34,580 bases of DNA from assembly GCA_964579675.1 (NCBI GenBank), contig CAZOIA010000039.1, positions 1 to 34,580 on the forward strand, read 5' to 3'. The translations under genes and the position numbers were made by a program. Positions 7,704 through 16,659 of the stretch are shown piece by piece. This DNA is from CAZOIA01 sp964579675 (GTDB lineage Bacteria; Planctomycetota; Phycisphaerae; UBA1845; PWPN01). Below the pieces are notes generated by a model. The model was given only the letters and a program-made list of their open reading frames with translations, did no database searches and was not told where the DNA came from. The stretch's first letter is position 1. Each line of letters begins with the position of its first letter.

Positions 7704-9685
7704 GTCCCGGAATCGTACTTGTTTGTGATCCGCACAGCGCCCGAGCGCAAGGCGACGTAGCAGGCATGCTGCGTGCGCTGGGCGTGACGCAGCGCGCAGG
7801 TGGCCCAGACGGGCACATGGTTGCGGCGGGCACCGGCGAGGGCTGGGCGGTGGCGGCGATCCCGCCTCCCGCGTCCGAACCGACCTGCGGCGCCTGCATC
7901 TACACCGATGGCCAGGACATCCTCATCTGGGCCGGCGAGATGTTTCTGCCCGAGACCTGGCGGGCAGGCGTCGAGACGCCTACGCCCCAAGAGGCAATCG
8001 GTGCCGCCGTCCTTCGCCGCCTTCAGGCCCTGGGCGTCGAGGTGCTAGCGGAGGTGGACGGCGCGTTTTGCGGGGCGTGGTACGACCGGAGCCACGGGCG
8101 CTGGGCGATCTTCAACGACAAGCTGGGGCTCATCCCTGTCTTCTACGCCGGCCAGGAAGATCGGCTGGTGGTGGCACCCAAGGCCTGGCTGGCCTGGCAG
8201 GCAACCGGTGAGCCGCTGAACGTCAGCGAACTCGGCGTCGTGGACCTGCTTCGCTGCGAGAACATGGTAGATGAGCACACCTTGATCAAGGGCGTTCGTT
8301 GGCTCAGGGCCGGACACGTCCTGATCCGAAGCGAACAGGGCCTGCGATCTTGCCGGTACTCGGACTTCCATTATCGCGGCAAGTCCGGCTCCACCCAGGA
8401 CGAGCTCATCGACGGTTACGTGGATGCCCTGCAACGCACGATGCAACGGCACGCGGTTGCCGAGGCACCTCTGCGACTAGGGATCAGCGGCGGGCTCGAT
8501 TCGCGGGTGTTTCTGGGGATGTGCCAGCGGATCGGGCACACGCCGGCGTGCTTCACCGCGGGTTGGGCATTTGGGGATGACGTTCGGTTCGGCCGGCGGC
8601 TCGCCCGGGCGGCTCGGGCGCCCCACGAGTGGGTGCCGCTGAAGGAACATTCACTGCCCGATCGACTCGTCGATGCGATCGTCGAGACCGACGGCCTGCA
8701 CGGGGCGGGTCATCTCGCACCGGCGACGGCGATGAGAGCTCATCTGCGGGAGCTGGCGGGGTCGGTCCTGCTGGAAGGCTACATGCAAGGCGTCCTGGGT
8801 GGGGCGTACGTTCCGGCAGATGAGCAGATTGCCTCGGCAGCACCGGCGCATCAGAGTGCATGGGCACGTCGGCGCCTGCACGCCGGCGGCGACGCCGAGC
8901 TGATCAACGGGCTGCTGCTGCCCGAGCTGGCGATGGAAAGCTTCCGGCGCTGGCAGCAGCGGGTGGATGACGGCTACCGCCGGGCCCCGACCCGGGACCC
9001 GCTCGAACGGGCGGAGTACACGATCGCCAGCGGGCGGAGCGGGCGGATCGACGTGCTCGGCACCGCGTTGCTGCGCCGGGACGTGCTGGTGCGGAACCCG
9101 GCGTGCGATCGGATCATGCTCGACTGGCACGCAACGGCGCCCGTGCGCCTCCGCCGGGGCAAGCGGATCTATGTGGAGGTAGTTCGCCGCTGTTTCCCAC
9201 GACTGGCCCGGGTCCAGCGGACCGCTTCCAGCGGTTTGCCGATTGCCGAGAGCCGCTGGCTTCGCGAGTACTTCTGGCAGCGGGAGAAGCTCCACCGCTG
9301 GTGGGCTGGCCTGCGCTACCCCTGGACCCGCACGTGGGGCACCGGCGGGCACGCCATCCGGGCGTGGACGCTGGAGACCTGGCGGAGCGGCGGCGGGCTC
9401 GACGTACTGACCGAGCCGAACGCCCGCGTGCTGAACTGGGTGGAGCGCCGACCACTGCTCGCGTTATGGGACCAGGCCACGCGAGATCCACCTGTAGCCG
9501 GCCCACTTCTTGATCGGGCGAGCCCGCTACTTAATCTGGCGACCATCGAAACCATGGTCCGTTGGCTGGAGCGGTTGCCCGCGGGAATGAGCCCTGCACG
9601 AGCGGATCGGGTGCGGTTCCGCTCGTTTGTCCCGGTACGGTCCGGACAGACCGATAAAACCGCCCGGCTCGTTCGCTCCCCGTGA
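7700..9685 (+). CDS. asparagine synthase-like protein lacking the glutaminase cysteine
   Basis: A 661-residue homologue of class B asparagine synthetases. The C-terminal synthetase domain has the PP-loop GISGGLDSR near residue 261, which binds ATP pyrophosphate. The N-terminal domain retains the Ntn-hydrolase-like pattern (IFNDKLGLIPVFYA near residue 137) but begins with Ser-Pro instead of Met-Cys, so the nucleophile that releases ammonia from glutamine is missing. The second synthetase motif, normally SGDGGDE, reads LLEGYMQGVLGG. It may use free ammonia, use another amine, or serve as a non-amidating ATP-dependent ligase on a sugar acid. The TTG start overlaps the preceding TGA. Proteins of this type are common in exopolysaccharide loci; a complete homologue lies at 17928-19916. 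The 178 bp after it hold no gene I can support. Confidence 0.85.
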   Translation: MSPGIVLVCDPHSARAQGDVAGMLRALGVTQRAGGPDGHMVAAGTGEGWAVAAIPPPASEPTCGACIYTDGQDILIWAGEMFLPETWRAGVETPTPQEAIGAAVLRRLQALGVEVLAEVDGAFCGAWYDRSHGRWAIFNDKLGLIPVFYAGQEDRLVVAPKAWLAWQATGEPLNVSELGVVDLLRCENMVDEHTLIKGVRWLRAGHVLIRSEQGLRSCRYSDFHYRGKSGSTQDELIDGYVDALQRTMQRHAVAEAPLRLGISGGLDSRVFLGMCQRIGHTPACFTAGWAFGDDVRFGRRLARAARAPHEWVPLKEHSLPDRLVDAIVETDGLHGAGHLAPATAMRAHLRELAGSVLLEGYMQGVLGGAYVPADEQIASAAPAHQSAWARRRLHAGGDAELINGLLLPELAMESFRRWQQRVDDGYRRAPTRDPLERAEYTIASGRSGRIDVLGTALLRRDVLVRNPACDRIMLDWHATAPVRLRRGKRIYVEVVRRCFPRLARVQRTASSGLPIAESRWLREYFWQREKLHRWWAGLRYPWTRTWGTGGHAIRAWTLETWRSGGGLDVLTEPNARVLNWVERRPLLALWDQATRDPPVAGPLLDRASPLLNLATIETMVRWLERLPAGMSPARADRVRFRSFVPVRSGQTDKTARLVRSP

Positions 9686-9863
9686 GCCGCCCGACATTGC
9701 CTAAGCGCGTCCGAGAAGTCCCGTCCACACCTCAACTTCGCCGGTCACAGACCGATATCTACAGCAGGCGTGTGTTTATCGGATTTCGCTGCGCGCCGCG
9801 GTCCCTGAGGTTACGTCTGTCCCCACGAGGGAAACCGGTCAATTCGAGCATGAAGGCAGGCAT

Positions 9864-12614
9864 TTGAGCCGACGTTTGAGACTGGGACTAATCGCATACG
9901 AGTACCCGCCGCTGATCGGAGGAATGGCGACGTGCGCCCGGGCGCTGGTGCGGCACATGGCCGATTGCGGGTACGAGGTGCACGTATTCGCCAACGAGCG
10001 TGCGGCGCCGGAAACCTCGGCGGTGGTGCATCCGGTTCTGACCACGGACCTGGCGCGGGACCTGCCCCGGCTGGCCCGGTTCGACGCGGACCTCTGGCAC
10101 GCGATCAACTTCGGATACGCGCCGCTGGCGTTTCGCAGGCGTCCGTTCGTATTGACCGTGCACGGGACGGACTTCCTGACGCCGTGGGTCCGCTTCACGA
10201 TGGATCACCTGCCGCTGCTGTGGCGAACGGCCGACTGGCTCAACACGCGGACCGCCAGGCGGGCCCTGTATCAGCCGGCACTCCGTTGTGTGGATCAGGT
10301 GCTGACGCCGAGCCGGTTCTCGGCCCGACTGTTCCGGCGCGAGTACCCGTCGGTGGGCCCGCTGCAGGTTGTTCCCAACGGCGTGGATGAGTGGTTCGGC
10401 CAGAGCACGAAGGATGGTGCTCGCAAGCCGGTGCGTCATCCCCGCCGGCTCCTGACGGTGTGCAACCTCGACGTGGCCAATCGCCGCAAGAACGTGGACG
10501 GCCTGCTGCGGGCGGTGGCGCTTCTCGACGGTCAATTCGATCTGGAGTGCTGGATCGCCGGCGACGGGGCGGAGCGGCCGGCTCTGGAACGACTGGCCCG
10601 GGAGCTGGGGATCGCTCAGCGCGTAAGGTTCCTGGGTCGGGTTGACCGCGAGTCCTTGCGGGAGGCATACGCGTCTTCGAGCCTGCTGGTCCTGGCCCCG
10701 AGGCCGAGACCGGGCGACGTTGAAGGGTTCGGCATCGTCTACCTGGAGGCGGCGGCAGTGGGGACGCCGTCCCTGGCGAGCCGGTGCGGCGGCGCGCCGG
10801 ACGCGGTCGCCGACGGCGAATCGGGATTCTTCGCCGCCGACCCGAGCCCCGCCGGTATTGCCGACGCCCTGATCCGATTCTTCAGCGGCCAGGTCCGGTT
10901 CGACGAAATTGCGGTGCGCGATCACGCCGCCCGACATGCGTGGCCCATGGTACTGAGACAGGTGGAAAGGGTATACGAGCGGCTCCTTTCCTGCCGGCCT
11001 TCGGGTCGCGCTACGATTAGACCCCAAGCAGTCCGTCAAGCGAAACCTGCGCCGGCGCTGCGCGTCCGATCCCGTAGCGAGGAATCCTGGGCCACCTGGG
11101 TCAGACGTACGCCGGAGGTCCGCGCCCGCGGCGGCGGCGGGGGCCGGGCGCTGCTCATCAGTTACATGTTCCCGCCCACCGGCGGCAGTGCGGTCCAGCG
11201 GCCGGCGAAGCTGGCCAAGTATCTGCCGGAGTTCGGCTGGTCGATCGAGGTGCTGACCGCGGCCCACGATCGGTTCCCCTGGTCGGACGAATCTCTGCTG
11301 AGGGACTTGCGCGCCGATTGCCGTGTCCATCGCGTTCCCGGATACGAGCCGGCGTGTCTGGCCCGAAGCATCAGCTCGTTCTTGACCGGACAAGAGGTGG
11401 GAACGGATGCCCACCGCCACCGGCACGGCGGAACCGGCCGACAGGGAGGTCGGCCGGCGCCGCTGCGGTGGCTTGAGGATCGCCTTTACTGGCGCATGGC
11501 CAGGCGGGCCGATCGGCTTGACCGTGCCAACGGCGAATCGCTGTGGATCAGGCCGGCCGCTCGGGCGGCCATCCGCCGTCATCGCCGCTGCCCGTTCGAC
11601 GTGGTGATCTCGACCGGCCCGCCCCACTTCGCGCACCGGGTGGCGATGCGATTAGCCGGCGCGACGGGTTTGCCGTGGGTGGCGGACCTTCGCGACCCGC
11701 TGGTCAGTGATTTCCATCGCACGCAAACCGGTCATCGGCAGGCTGATGCAATGGGCCGGCTGGAACGGGCAATCATGCGCCATGCCTCAATCGTGGTAAC
11801 GACCTGCCCGTCCCTGGCGGACGGTCTGCGGGCAAGTCACCCGGAACGATCACCGGAGAGTGTCCGCGTAGTTACCAATGGTTTCGATCGCGACGACCTG
11901 CGTGAGGTTGCGGGAACGAATTCCCGCGGTCCTTGCCAGGATAAGGAATGCGTTTTTGTGGCGGCTGGTTCGTTTTACGGCCGGCGCGAGATTGCCCGGA
12001 TTGTCGAACCGATGCAGCGGGTGCTCGATCGGCATCCGGAGTGGCAGGATCGAGTCCGACTCGTGATCGCCGGCACGATCGACGCCGAGCAGCGGCACCG
12101 CTGGGAGCGTGACCGGCCGGACTGGGTGAGCATGACCGGATACCTGGATCACGCATCGGCCCTTCGCCTGGCCGCTCGGGCCGCGTGCACGGTCGTGGTC
12201 GTACCGGACTGCCGGCACGGACGGATGAGTATCCCCGGGAAAACGTTTGAACTGCTTGCCCTGCCATCGCATCTGCTAGCCCTGGCCCCGCTCAGCAGTG
12301 ACACCGCCAGTCTTGTCGCCGACGCAGGGGCATCGACCGTGGTTCCATTGGAGGACCACGCCCGGGTGGCGTCGGCTATTGAGCGCATCGTCCGTGACGA
12401 TCTGAGCGGTCGATTATCCACTCAGCGTGATTGGCCGGCCATTGACGTCTATGACCGGCGTGTGATCGCGGCGGCCTTTGCCGGGTGTCTGGCGTCGGCG
12501 TGCGGTCGAGAGGAAGGGTGCGAGAACGGATTCTCGCACGGGCAGGTCCAGTCGCACCAGCGTGCCGGCTCGTACCACCATGTCGCTGCAACTGAGACGG
12601 TGGAGGTGGCATGA
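9864..12614 (+). CDS. fused double glycosyltransferase (two GT-B units)
   Basis: A 916-residue protein, about twice the normal length. Unit 1 (about residues 1-380) is a GT4: IAYEYPPLIGGMATCARALV, HGTDFLTP, NGVDEWF and EGFGIVYLEAAAVGTPSLAS (E-x7-E near residue 288). Unit 2 (about residues 430-880) starts ALLISYMFPPTGGSAVQRPA and has WVADLRDPL and TNGFDRDDL, but its nucleotide-sugar site is less canonical (KTFELLAL). The linker of about 50 residues is Arg/Pro/Gly rich and contains no ATG, GTG or TTG in frame before the conserved unit-2 start, which argues for a genuine fusion rather than two genes. TTG at 9864 follows GAAGGCAGG. A palindromic repeat is inserted near residue 683 and a variant lies in the tail. 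The stop overlaps the next start (ATGA). Confidence 0.88.
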   Translation: MSRRLRLGLIAYEYPPLIGGMATCARALVRHMADCGYEVHVFANERAAPETSAVVHPVLTTDLARDLPRLARFDADLWHAINFGYAPLAFRRRPFVLTVHGTDFLTPWVRFTMDHLPLLWRTADWLNTRTARRALYQPALRCVDQVLTPSRFSARLFRREYPSVGPLQVVPNGVDEWFGQSTKDGARKPVRHPRRLLTVCNLDVANRRKNVDGLLRAVALLDGQFDLECWIAGDGAERPALERLARELGIAQRVRFLGRVDRESLREAYASSSLLVLAPRPRPGDVEGFGIVYLEAAAVGTPSLASRCGGAPDAVADGESGFFAADPSPAGIADALIRFFSGQVRFDEIAVRDHAARHAWPMVLRQVERVYERLLSCRPSGRATIRPQAVRQAKPAPALRVRSRSEESWATWVRRTPEVRARGGGGGRALLISYMFPPTGGSAVQRPAKLAKYLPEFGWSIEVLTAAHDRFPWSDESLLRDLRADCRVHRVPGYEPACLARSISSFLTGQEVGTDAHRHRHGGTGRQGGRPAPLRWLEDRLYWRMARRADRLDRANGESLWIRPAARAAIRRHRRCPFDVVISTGPPHFAHRVAMRLAGATGLPWVADLRDPLVSDFHRTQTGHRQADAMGRLERAIMRHASIVVTTCPSLADGLRASHPERSPESVRVVTNGFDRDDLREVAGTNSRGPCQDKECVFVAAGSFYGRREIARIVEPMQRVLDRHPEWQDRVRLVIAGTIDAEQRHRWERDRPDWVSMTGYLDHASALRLAARAACTVVVVPDCRHGRMSIPGKTFELLALPSHLLALAPLSSDTASLVADAGASTVVPLEDHARVASAIERIVRDDLSGRLSTQRDWPAIDVYDRRVIAAAFAGCLASACGREEGCENGFSHGQVQSHQRAGSYHHVAATETVEVA
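11910..11940 (+). repeat. in-frame palindromic repeat, copy A
   Basis: The core GCGGGAACGAATTCCCGC (11910-11927) is a 7-bp stem with a 4-nt loop, followed by the conserved flank GGTCCTTGCCAGG. By hand count it matches copy B (20806-20836) at 27 of 31 positions and copy C (13257-13287) at 26 of 31. It encodes AGTNSRGPC between the nucleotide-binding-domain linker and the first C-domain strand (VFVAAGSFY) of unit 2 of the fused glycosyltransferase. Confidence 0.75.
12518..12539. repeat. palindromic repeat, variant D
   Basis: GTGCGAGAA-CGGA-TTCTCGCAC is a perfect 9-bp stem with a 4-nt loop. Compared with copies A-C the fourth stem pair changes from G-C to A-T on both sides (GCGAGAA/TTCTCGC), a compensatory pair of changes. 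It lies in the non-conserved C-terminal tail of the fused glycosyltransferase and is read in the same frame as copy C (CENGFSHG). Confidence 0.6.
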
Positions 12615-13954
12615 GGCGGACGATTCGACGGTTGACGTTCGCGACCGACGCTCCGCACTTCGGCGGGGCGGAGCGGTACATTATCGCGACGGCGCAGGCC
12701 GCCCGAAGGCGCGGGATTGCCCCGCACGTGTACTGGCAGCGCCCGGCGGCTGGTGACGCGGACGTGTTTGACCCGGCCCGTACGGGTGGTCTTCGGGTGA
12801 CCGCGCCGGAGCCGGCATGCACGGGCAGTCTCGGCGGCATGGTGCATGAGTTCCGGGCCACGCTGCGTCGGGAGCGGCCCGACGGCCTGGTGATCAACGC
12901 ATGCGGTCGGGCCCGGTTCTGGCTCCTGCCCTGGCTCGCCCGGCACGCGGGGATACCCGCGGTCTGGGTACAGCAAATGGTAGACGCTTCTGATCATCGC
13001 CGGCTGCCGCCGAAACGACTAGGCGGACGGGTCGAGGCACTGCAACTGTGGCGCTTGCCGCAGATGCTCCGGCACCGGCTGGCGGCAACGGGGGCAACGG
13101 CGGTCGTGACGCTCAATGCCGAGGATCGCGAGCGTATCGTCCGATGGCAGGGAGTGCGCCGGGACAAGATCCGCGTTGTTCCGCACGGCGTCGATTGCGA
13201 GCGGTTCCGCTTCGATGCCCCCGGCCGGGCGAGGCTGCGTCAGGAATGGGGTCTCTGCGGGAACGAGTTCCCGCGGACCTCGCCGGCGCAGGGAAACGAC
13301 GGGCAGCCCTTCATGGGCGGGACGTGGGGAGACGAACTGAGCCACCCGCTCATCCTCGGGACGGCGGGACGGCTCTCGGGCGAAAAGGGTGTTGATCTGC
13401 TGATCGAAGCGACGGCCCTGCTTCGTGCGAGGGGGATACCGGTTGTCGCCGTCATTGCCGGTGCGGGGGCTGAACGCGAAGCCCTGGGTCGGCTCGCCGA
13501 AGAGCGAGGTGTGGGCTGCGCGGTGAAGTTCGTCGCGTTCGTGGATGACATGCCTGCGTTTTACAGTGCGCTGGACGTGTTCGCGCTGTGCAGCCGGACG
13601 GAATCGTTCGGCCTGGCGCTGGCGGAAGCGATGGCATGTGAGCGTGCGGTGGTGGGTACGCCGACGGCGGGGACGATGCGCCAAATCGACCACGAACTGA
13701 ACGGTTGGCAATTGAACAGCAGCTCGCCGGCGGAACTGGCCGAGGCACTGACCGCGATGTATGGCGATCCCGATGCCCGCCGCCGGTTGGGCAGCAGCGG
13801 TCGCGCAAGCGTGATCCGGCAATTCAGTATTGACCTGACGCTCGAGCGTACGCTGCGGGCACTGCGCGGGACGGCGCGCGAGCGATCATTCGTGCGTTGG
13901 CCGGGGATGAACGCCCCACCCTATGCGACCATGGCGGCGGAGGATTTCGCGTGA
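12611..13954 (+). CDS. glycosyltransferase family 4
   Basis: A 447-residue GT-B enzyme. TFATDAPHFGGAERYIIATA is the N-domain glycine loop, VVPHGVDCERF (near residue 190) the interdomain segment, LGTAGRLSGEKGVDLLIEA (near residue 253) the start of the C-domain and ESFGLALAEAMACERAVVG (near residue 331) the E-x7-E sugar-nucleotide site. Between residues about 214 and 250 there is an extra segment, absent from typical relatives, that begins with palindromic repeat copy C and continues GNDGQPFMGGTWGDELSH. ATG at 12611 overlaps the previous TGA and follows GGAGG. The last 30 residues are not conserved-looking. The end overlaps the next start (GTGA). The sugar is unknown. Confidence 0.9.
   Translation: MRRTIRRLTFATDAPHFGGAERYIIATAQAARRRGIAPHVYWQRPAAGDADVFDPARTGGLRVTAPEPACTGSLGGMVHEFRATLRRERPDGLVINACGRARFWLLPWLARHAGIPAVWVQQMVDASDHRRLPPKRLGGRVEALQLWRLPQMLRHRLAATGATAVVTLNAEDRERIVRWQGVRRDKIRVVPHGVDCERFRFDAPGRARLRQEWGLCGNEFPRTSPAQGNDGQPFMGGTWGDELSHPLILGTAGRLSGEKGVDLLIEATALLRARGIPVVAVIAGAGAEREALGRLAEERGVGCAVKFVAFVDDMPAFYSALDVFALCSRTESFGLALAEAMACERAVVGTPTAGTMRQIDHELNGWQLNSSSPAELAEALTAMYGDPDARRRLGSSGRASVIRQFSIDLTLERTLRALRGTARERSFVRWPGMNAPPYATMAAEDFA
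13257..13287 (+). repeat. in-frame palindromic repeat, copy C
   Basis: The core is GCGGGAACGAGTTCCCGC (13257-13274) with flank GGACCTCGCCGGC. It is translated as CGNEFPRTSPA, one base out of register with copies A and B (AGTNSRGPC), so the same DNA element is tolerated in two different frames. It sits in the linker before the C-domain of the glycosyltransferase at 12611-13954. Confidence 0.72.
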
Positions 13955-15291
13955 GGGTGCTGGTCCCATTGCCGTTTGACGTGTCGGACATGGTGCATGG
14001 CCGGAATCTCCGGATCGTGCACCTGCTGCGGGAGTTGAACGGCCTCTGCGAGCTCATGTGCGTCACGCCCGACGAGCGGCTTGCCGAAGCCGCCCGGGGC
14101 GTGTTGCCGGATGTCCGGATGGTTCCGGCCGATGACAACCGCGCGCCGGTGAGCATCAGCGGGTCCTATTGGGTTCGCCGGGCGATCGGGTTCTTCGGGT
14201 ATGACCAATCGCTCCTGGCGGAGGTGGCCGAGCGGGCGGCGTCGGCGGACGTGGTGTTGGGTTTCGACCTGCGCTCGGCGGCGTATCTGTTGGCGGCACG
14301 GGGGCAGATCGAGGGACCGGGGGCGGCAAGCGGATCAGCAGGCGCCGGTCCGCGAACGGTCTGCGATCTGATCGATGATCCCTGGCTGTCGTGGCAAAGC
14401 TTTCCGCCGATGCTGCGATGGTCACTGATGGGGCTCAAGGCCGCCGTCAGCGTCCGCGTGATTCAAAGGCGGGTCCTGGGCACGTTCGACGCTCTCGCTG
14501 CGGTCGCGCCGCGCGATGCCGCCAGCTTGTCCCGCGCCACCGGTGTGGCTGTAAGCGTGGTACCCAATGGCGTCGAGATAACCGGAAACGTGACCGGTGC
14601 TGACGAGAGGGAATGGCTCGTCGTCTTCACGGGTACGATGCACTTTCCGCCGAATCAAGCAGGAGCCTGCTACCTGGCCCGGAAGGTCTGGCCGCGGGTG
14701 CTTCGCCGTTTCAACGACTCGCCGGTGCCTGCGGGCCCGAGTGCCCGGCCTGCCAGTGCTAAGCGCGCCCCAAAGCTGGCGATCGTCGGCGCCGACCCGA
14801 CACCGAGCGTGCGGCGATTGGCTGACCGGCCGGGTGTCACCGTGACCGGCCGGGTCGAAGACCTATCGGCCTGGCTGAAGCGGGCGCGGGTGGCGGCGGC
14901 ACCGATGACCACCGGGTGCGGCGTCAAGAACAAGGTGTTGGAGGCGTGCGCGGCGGGTTGCCCGGTGGTCTGTACGCCGCTGGGTGCGGCAGGCCTGCCG
15001 ACCGGGCGGGCCAATGGCATCATCGTAGCCGACACCCCGCAGCGTATCGCCGACGCGCTGGTGGAGCTGCTGGTGGACGTCCCGGCTGCCAGATCAATCG
15101 GCAAGGCCGGTCGGTCGATGGTTCGCAGGCGGTTCTCCTGGTCGGCTTCAGCCCGGGCGCTCCTGGGCATCCTGGGCGGCGAGACGTGGGTGACCCGATC
15201 GGCAAGCCGCACGCGCGAGCCGGATACGCTCGAACAACCCCGTGACGAGCGATTCCTTGACGAGGAGGCGTTGATCCATGCCGCTTCGTAG
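13951..15291 (+). CDS. glycosyltransferase resembling the exosortase-associated Stp1 group
   Basis: About 446 residues. The N-terminus VRVLVPLPFDVSDMVHGRNL and the central block VVPNGVEI ... VVFTGTMHFPPNQAGACYLA (near residue 226) resemble the sugar transferases known as TIGR03087 (PEP-CTERM/EpsH1 associated). The C-domain has GCGVKNKVLEACAAGCPVVC near residue 324, the region that binds the nucleotide sugar. GTG at 13951 is chosen over the longer open frame because GGCGGAGG lies 8 bp upstream and it overlaps the previous stop. A proline/alanine-rich insert (about residues 257-268) interrupts the C-domain. It overlaps the next gene by 14 bp. The assignment to this subgroup is from recall of motifs and is moderate. 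Confidence 0.85.
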   Translation: MRVLVPLPFDVSDMVHGRNLRIVHLLRELNGLCELMCVTPDERLAEAARGVLPDVRMVPADDNRAPVSISGSYWVRRAIGFFGYDQSLLAEVAERAASADVVLGFDLRSAAYLLAARGQIEGPGAASGSAGAGPRTVCDLIDDPWLSWQSFPPMLRWSLMGLKAAVSVRVIQRRVLGTFDALAAVAPRDAASLSRATGVAVSVVPNGVEITGNVTGADEREWLVVFTGTMHFPPNQAGACYLARKVWPRVLRRFNDSPVPAGPSARPASAKRAPKLAIVGADPTPSVRRLADRPGVTVTGRVEDLSAWLKRARVAAAPMTTGCGVKNKVLEACAAGCPVVCTPLGAAGLPTGRANGIIVADTPQRIADALVELLVDVPAARSIGKAGRSMVRRRFSWSASARALLGILGGETWVTRSASRTREPDTLEQPRDERFLDEEALIHAAS

Positions 15292-16657
15292 TATCGCCTT
15301 CATGCTCTATTTCTGCGGGAGTTCGGCCGCGACCCTCGCGTTTCCGCTGGTGGGAGTCCTCTGCTACATAACGCTGTACCACGTTTATCCCCAGAGTACC
15401 TGGTGGGGCAAGGTCCTGCAGCCCCTCGGGATCCGGTATGCGTTCGTGTGCGGCCTGTGCCTGCTGATCGGGGCATTCCTGAACCTGAACCGGTTGAAGT
15501 TCGGGCGGCGGTTCGTGCACCCGGTCGAATGGGGAGTCCTGCTGGTTCTCCTGACCATGCTGTTGGCCGCGTCGCTGGGCACCATGTGGAACTACAGGAC
15601 GGACGCGTTGATCGACAAGATGCTGAAGGTGTTTCTATTCACCCTGCTGATGACCCACGTTGTCGTCACGCGTCGGGGGCTCTGGTGTCTGGCCATCTTG
15701 TTTACCGTCATGACGCTGTACCTCGGTCACGAAGCCAAGAATGCCCCGCCGAGCGCCTTCACCCACAACCGCCTGGATGGTATCGGGGGCCCGGACTTCC
15801 AGGCGTCCACGGGTCTGGCGATTCACCTGTTCGCACTGCTCCCGTTCGTGGCGGTTGTGTTTCGCCAGAAGGGGCTGTGGTTGAAGGCTCTGGCATTCCT
15901 CGCGGCCGGTTACGGCGTCAACGCGATCCTGCTGTGCCGGACCAGGTCAGCGTTCGTGGCGGGTGTGGTCACCGGATTGCTGGCGATCTGGTACGTGCCC
16001 AGGCGGCACCGGCGCTGGCTGATCGTCGTCCTCGTGCTTGCCGCGACCGGTGGCGTGATCCTGAGCGACCAGTGGTTCCGCGAGCGGATGTTGACAATCG
16101 TCAGGTCGCCGGAGGAGCGCGACCAGTCGGCCGCCTCCCGTCTGACCATCTGGACAGGGGCGTGGAAGATGCTCAAGGACCATCCTATGGGCGTGGGGAT
16201 CGGTCAGTTTGAACGCGAGATCGTCACATACATCGAGGAGGAGGACCGGGCGAAGCTCGGAACCCGCGACGCGCACAACACGTTCGTGCTCTGTGCCGCA
16301 GAGACGGGGATCCTGGGTCTGGCGGTTTACCTGCTGCTGCTGGGCATGGCGTGGGGCACGCTGGCCAAGCTGAATCGCCGGGTAAAGGCCCGTGTGTCGG
16401 ACCCTGATCTTTTCCAATTGCTCATATTTGCCAGCCGCCTCTCGCTGCTGGTATACATGATCGGCGGGCTGTTCGCCAGCCGGTTTTACACGGAAGGCAT
16501 GTGGATCCTCATTGCGTTGCCGGTGTGTCTGGATCGCGCGGTCAATAACGAAATCCGGGCCGAGGCCCGCGATGGCGTCGTCCTCGAGGGACTGCTGCGC
16601 GGCTGGACCAACCGGGGCCACCAGCCCCAAGTCGCCATGTCGGGCGGGGGACAGTAG
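15278..16657 (+). CDS. O-antigen ligase/polymerase-type membrane protein
   Basis: A 459-residue polytopic inner-membrane protein with about 10-11 hydrophobic segments. The large periplasmic loop region and the motifs RSAFVAGVVTGLLA (near residue 224), SRLTIWTGAWKMLKDHPMGV (near residue 287) and AHNTFVLCAAETGILGL (near residue 330) define the Wzy_C (O-antigen ligase, WaaL/Wzy) family. The early segment LGHEAKNAPPSAFTHNRLDG is reminiscent of the exosortase A-associated O-glycosylation ligase group (TIGR03097). It would transfer or polymerise lipid-linked glycan on the periplasmic side. ATG at 15278 is preceded by GAGGAGG. Finding it together with Wzm/Wzt is unusual, because those loci normally polymerise in the cytoplasm. 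Ligase and polymerase cannot be separated from sequence. Confidence 0.88.
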   Translation: MPLRSIAFMLYFCGSSAATLAFPLVGVLCYITLYHVYPQSTWWGKVLQPLGIRYAFVCGLCLLIGAFLNLNRLKFGRRFVHPVEWGVLLVLLTMLLAASLGTMWNYRTDALIDKMLKVFLFTLLMTHVVVTRRGLWCLAILFTVMTLYLGHEAKNAPPSAFTHNRLDGIGGPDFQASTGLAIHLFALLPFVAVVFRQKGLWLKALAFLAAGYGVNAILLCRTRSAFVAGVVTGLLAIWYVPRRHRRWLIVVLVLAATGGVILSDQWFRERMLTIVRSPEERDQSAASRLTIWTGAWKMLKDHPMGVGIGQFEREIVTYIEEEDRAKLGTRDAHNTFVLCAAETGILGLAVYLLLLGMAWGTLAKLNRRVKARVSDPDLFQLLIFASRLSLLVYMIGGLFASRFYTEGMWILIALPVCLDRAVNNEIRAEARDGVVLEGLLRGWTNRGHQPQVAMSGGGQ

Positions 16658-16659
16658 GA

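Noticed and set aside
9686..9863. Short plus-strand ORF in the gap after the asparagine synthase-like gene
   Set aside because: No ribosome binding site at its start, overlaps both neighbours, and composition is not protein-like.
9888..11636. 582-residue minus-strand open frame opposite the fused glycosyltransferase
   Set aside because: No motifs and shadow-like composition; the plus strand has clear GT motifs throughout.
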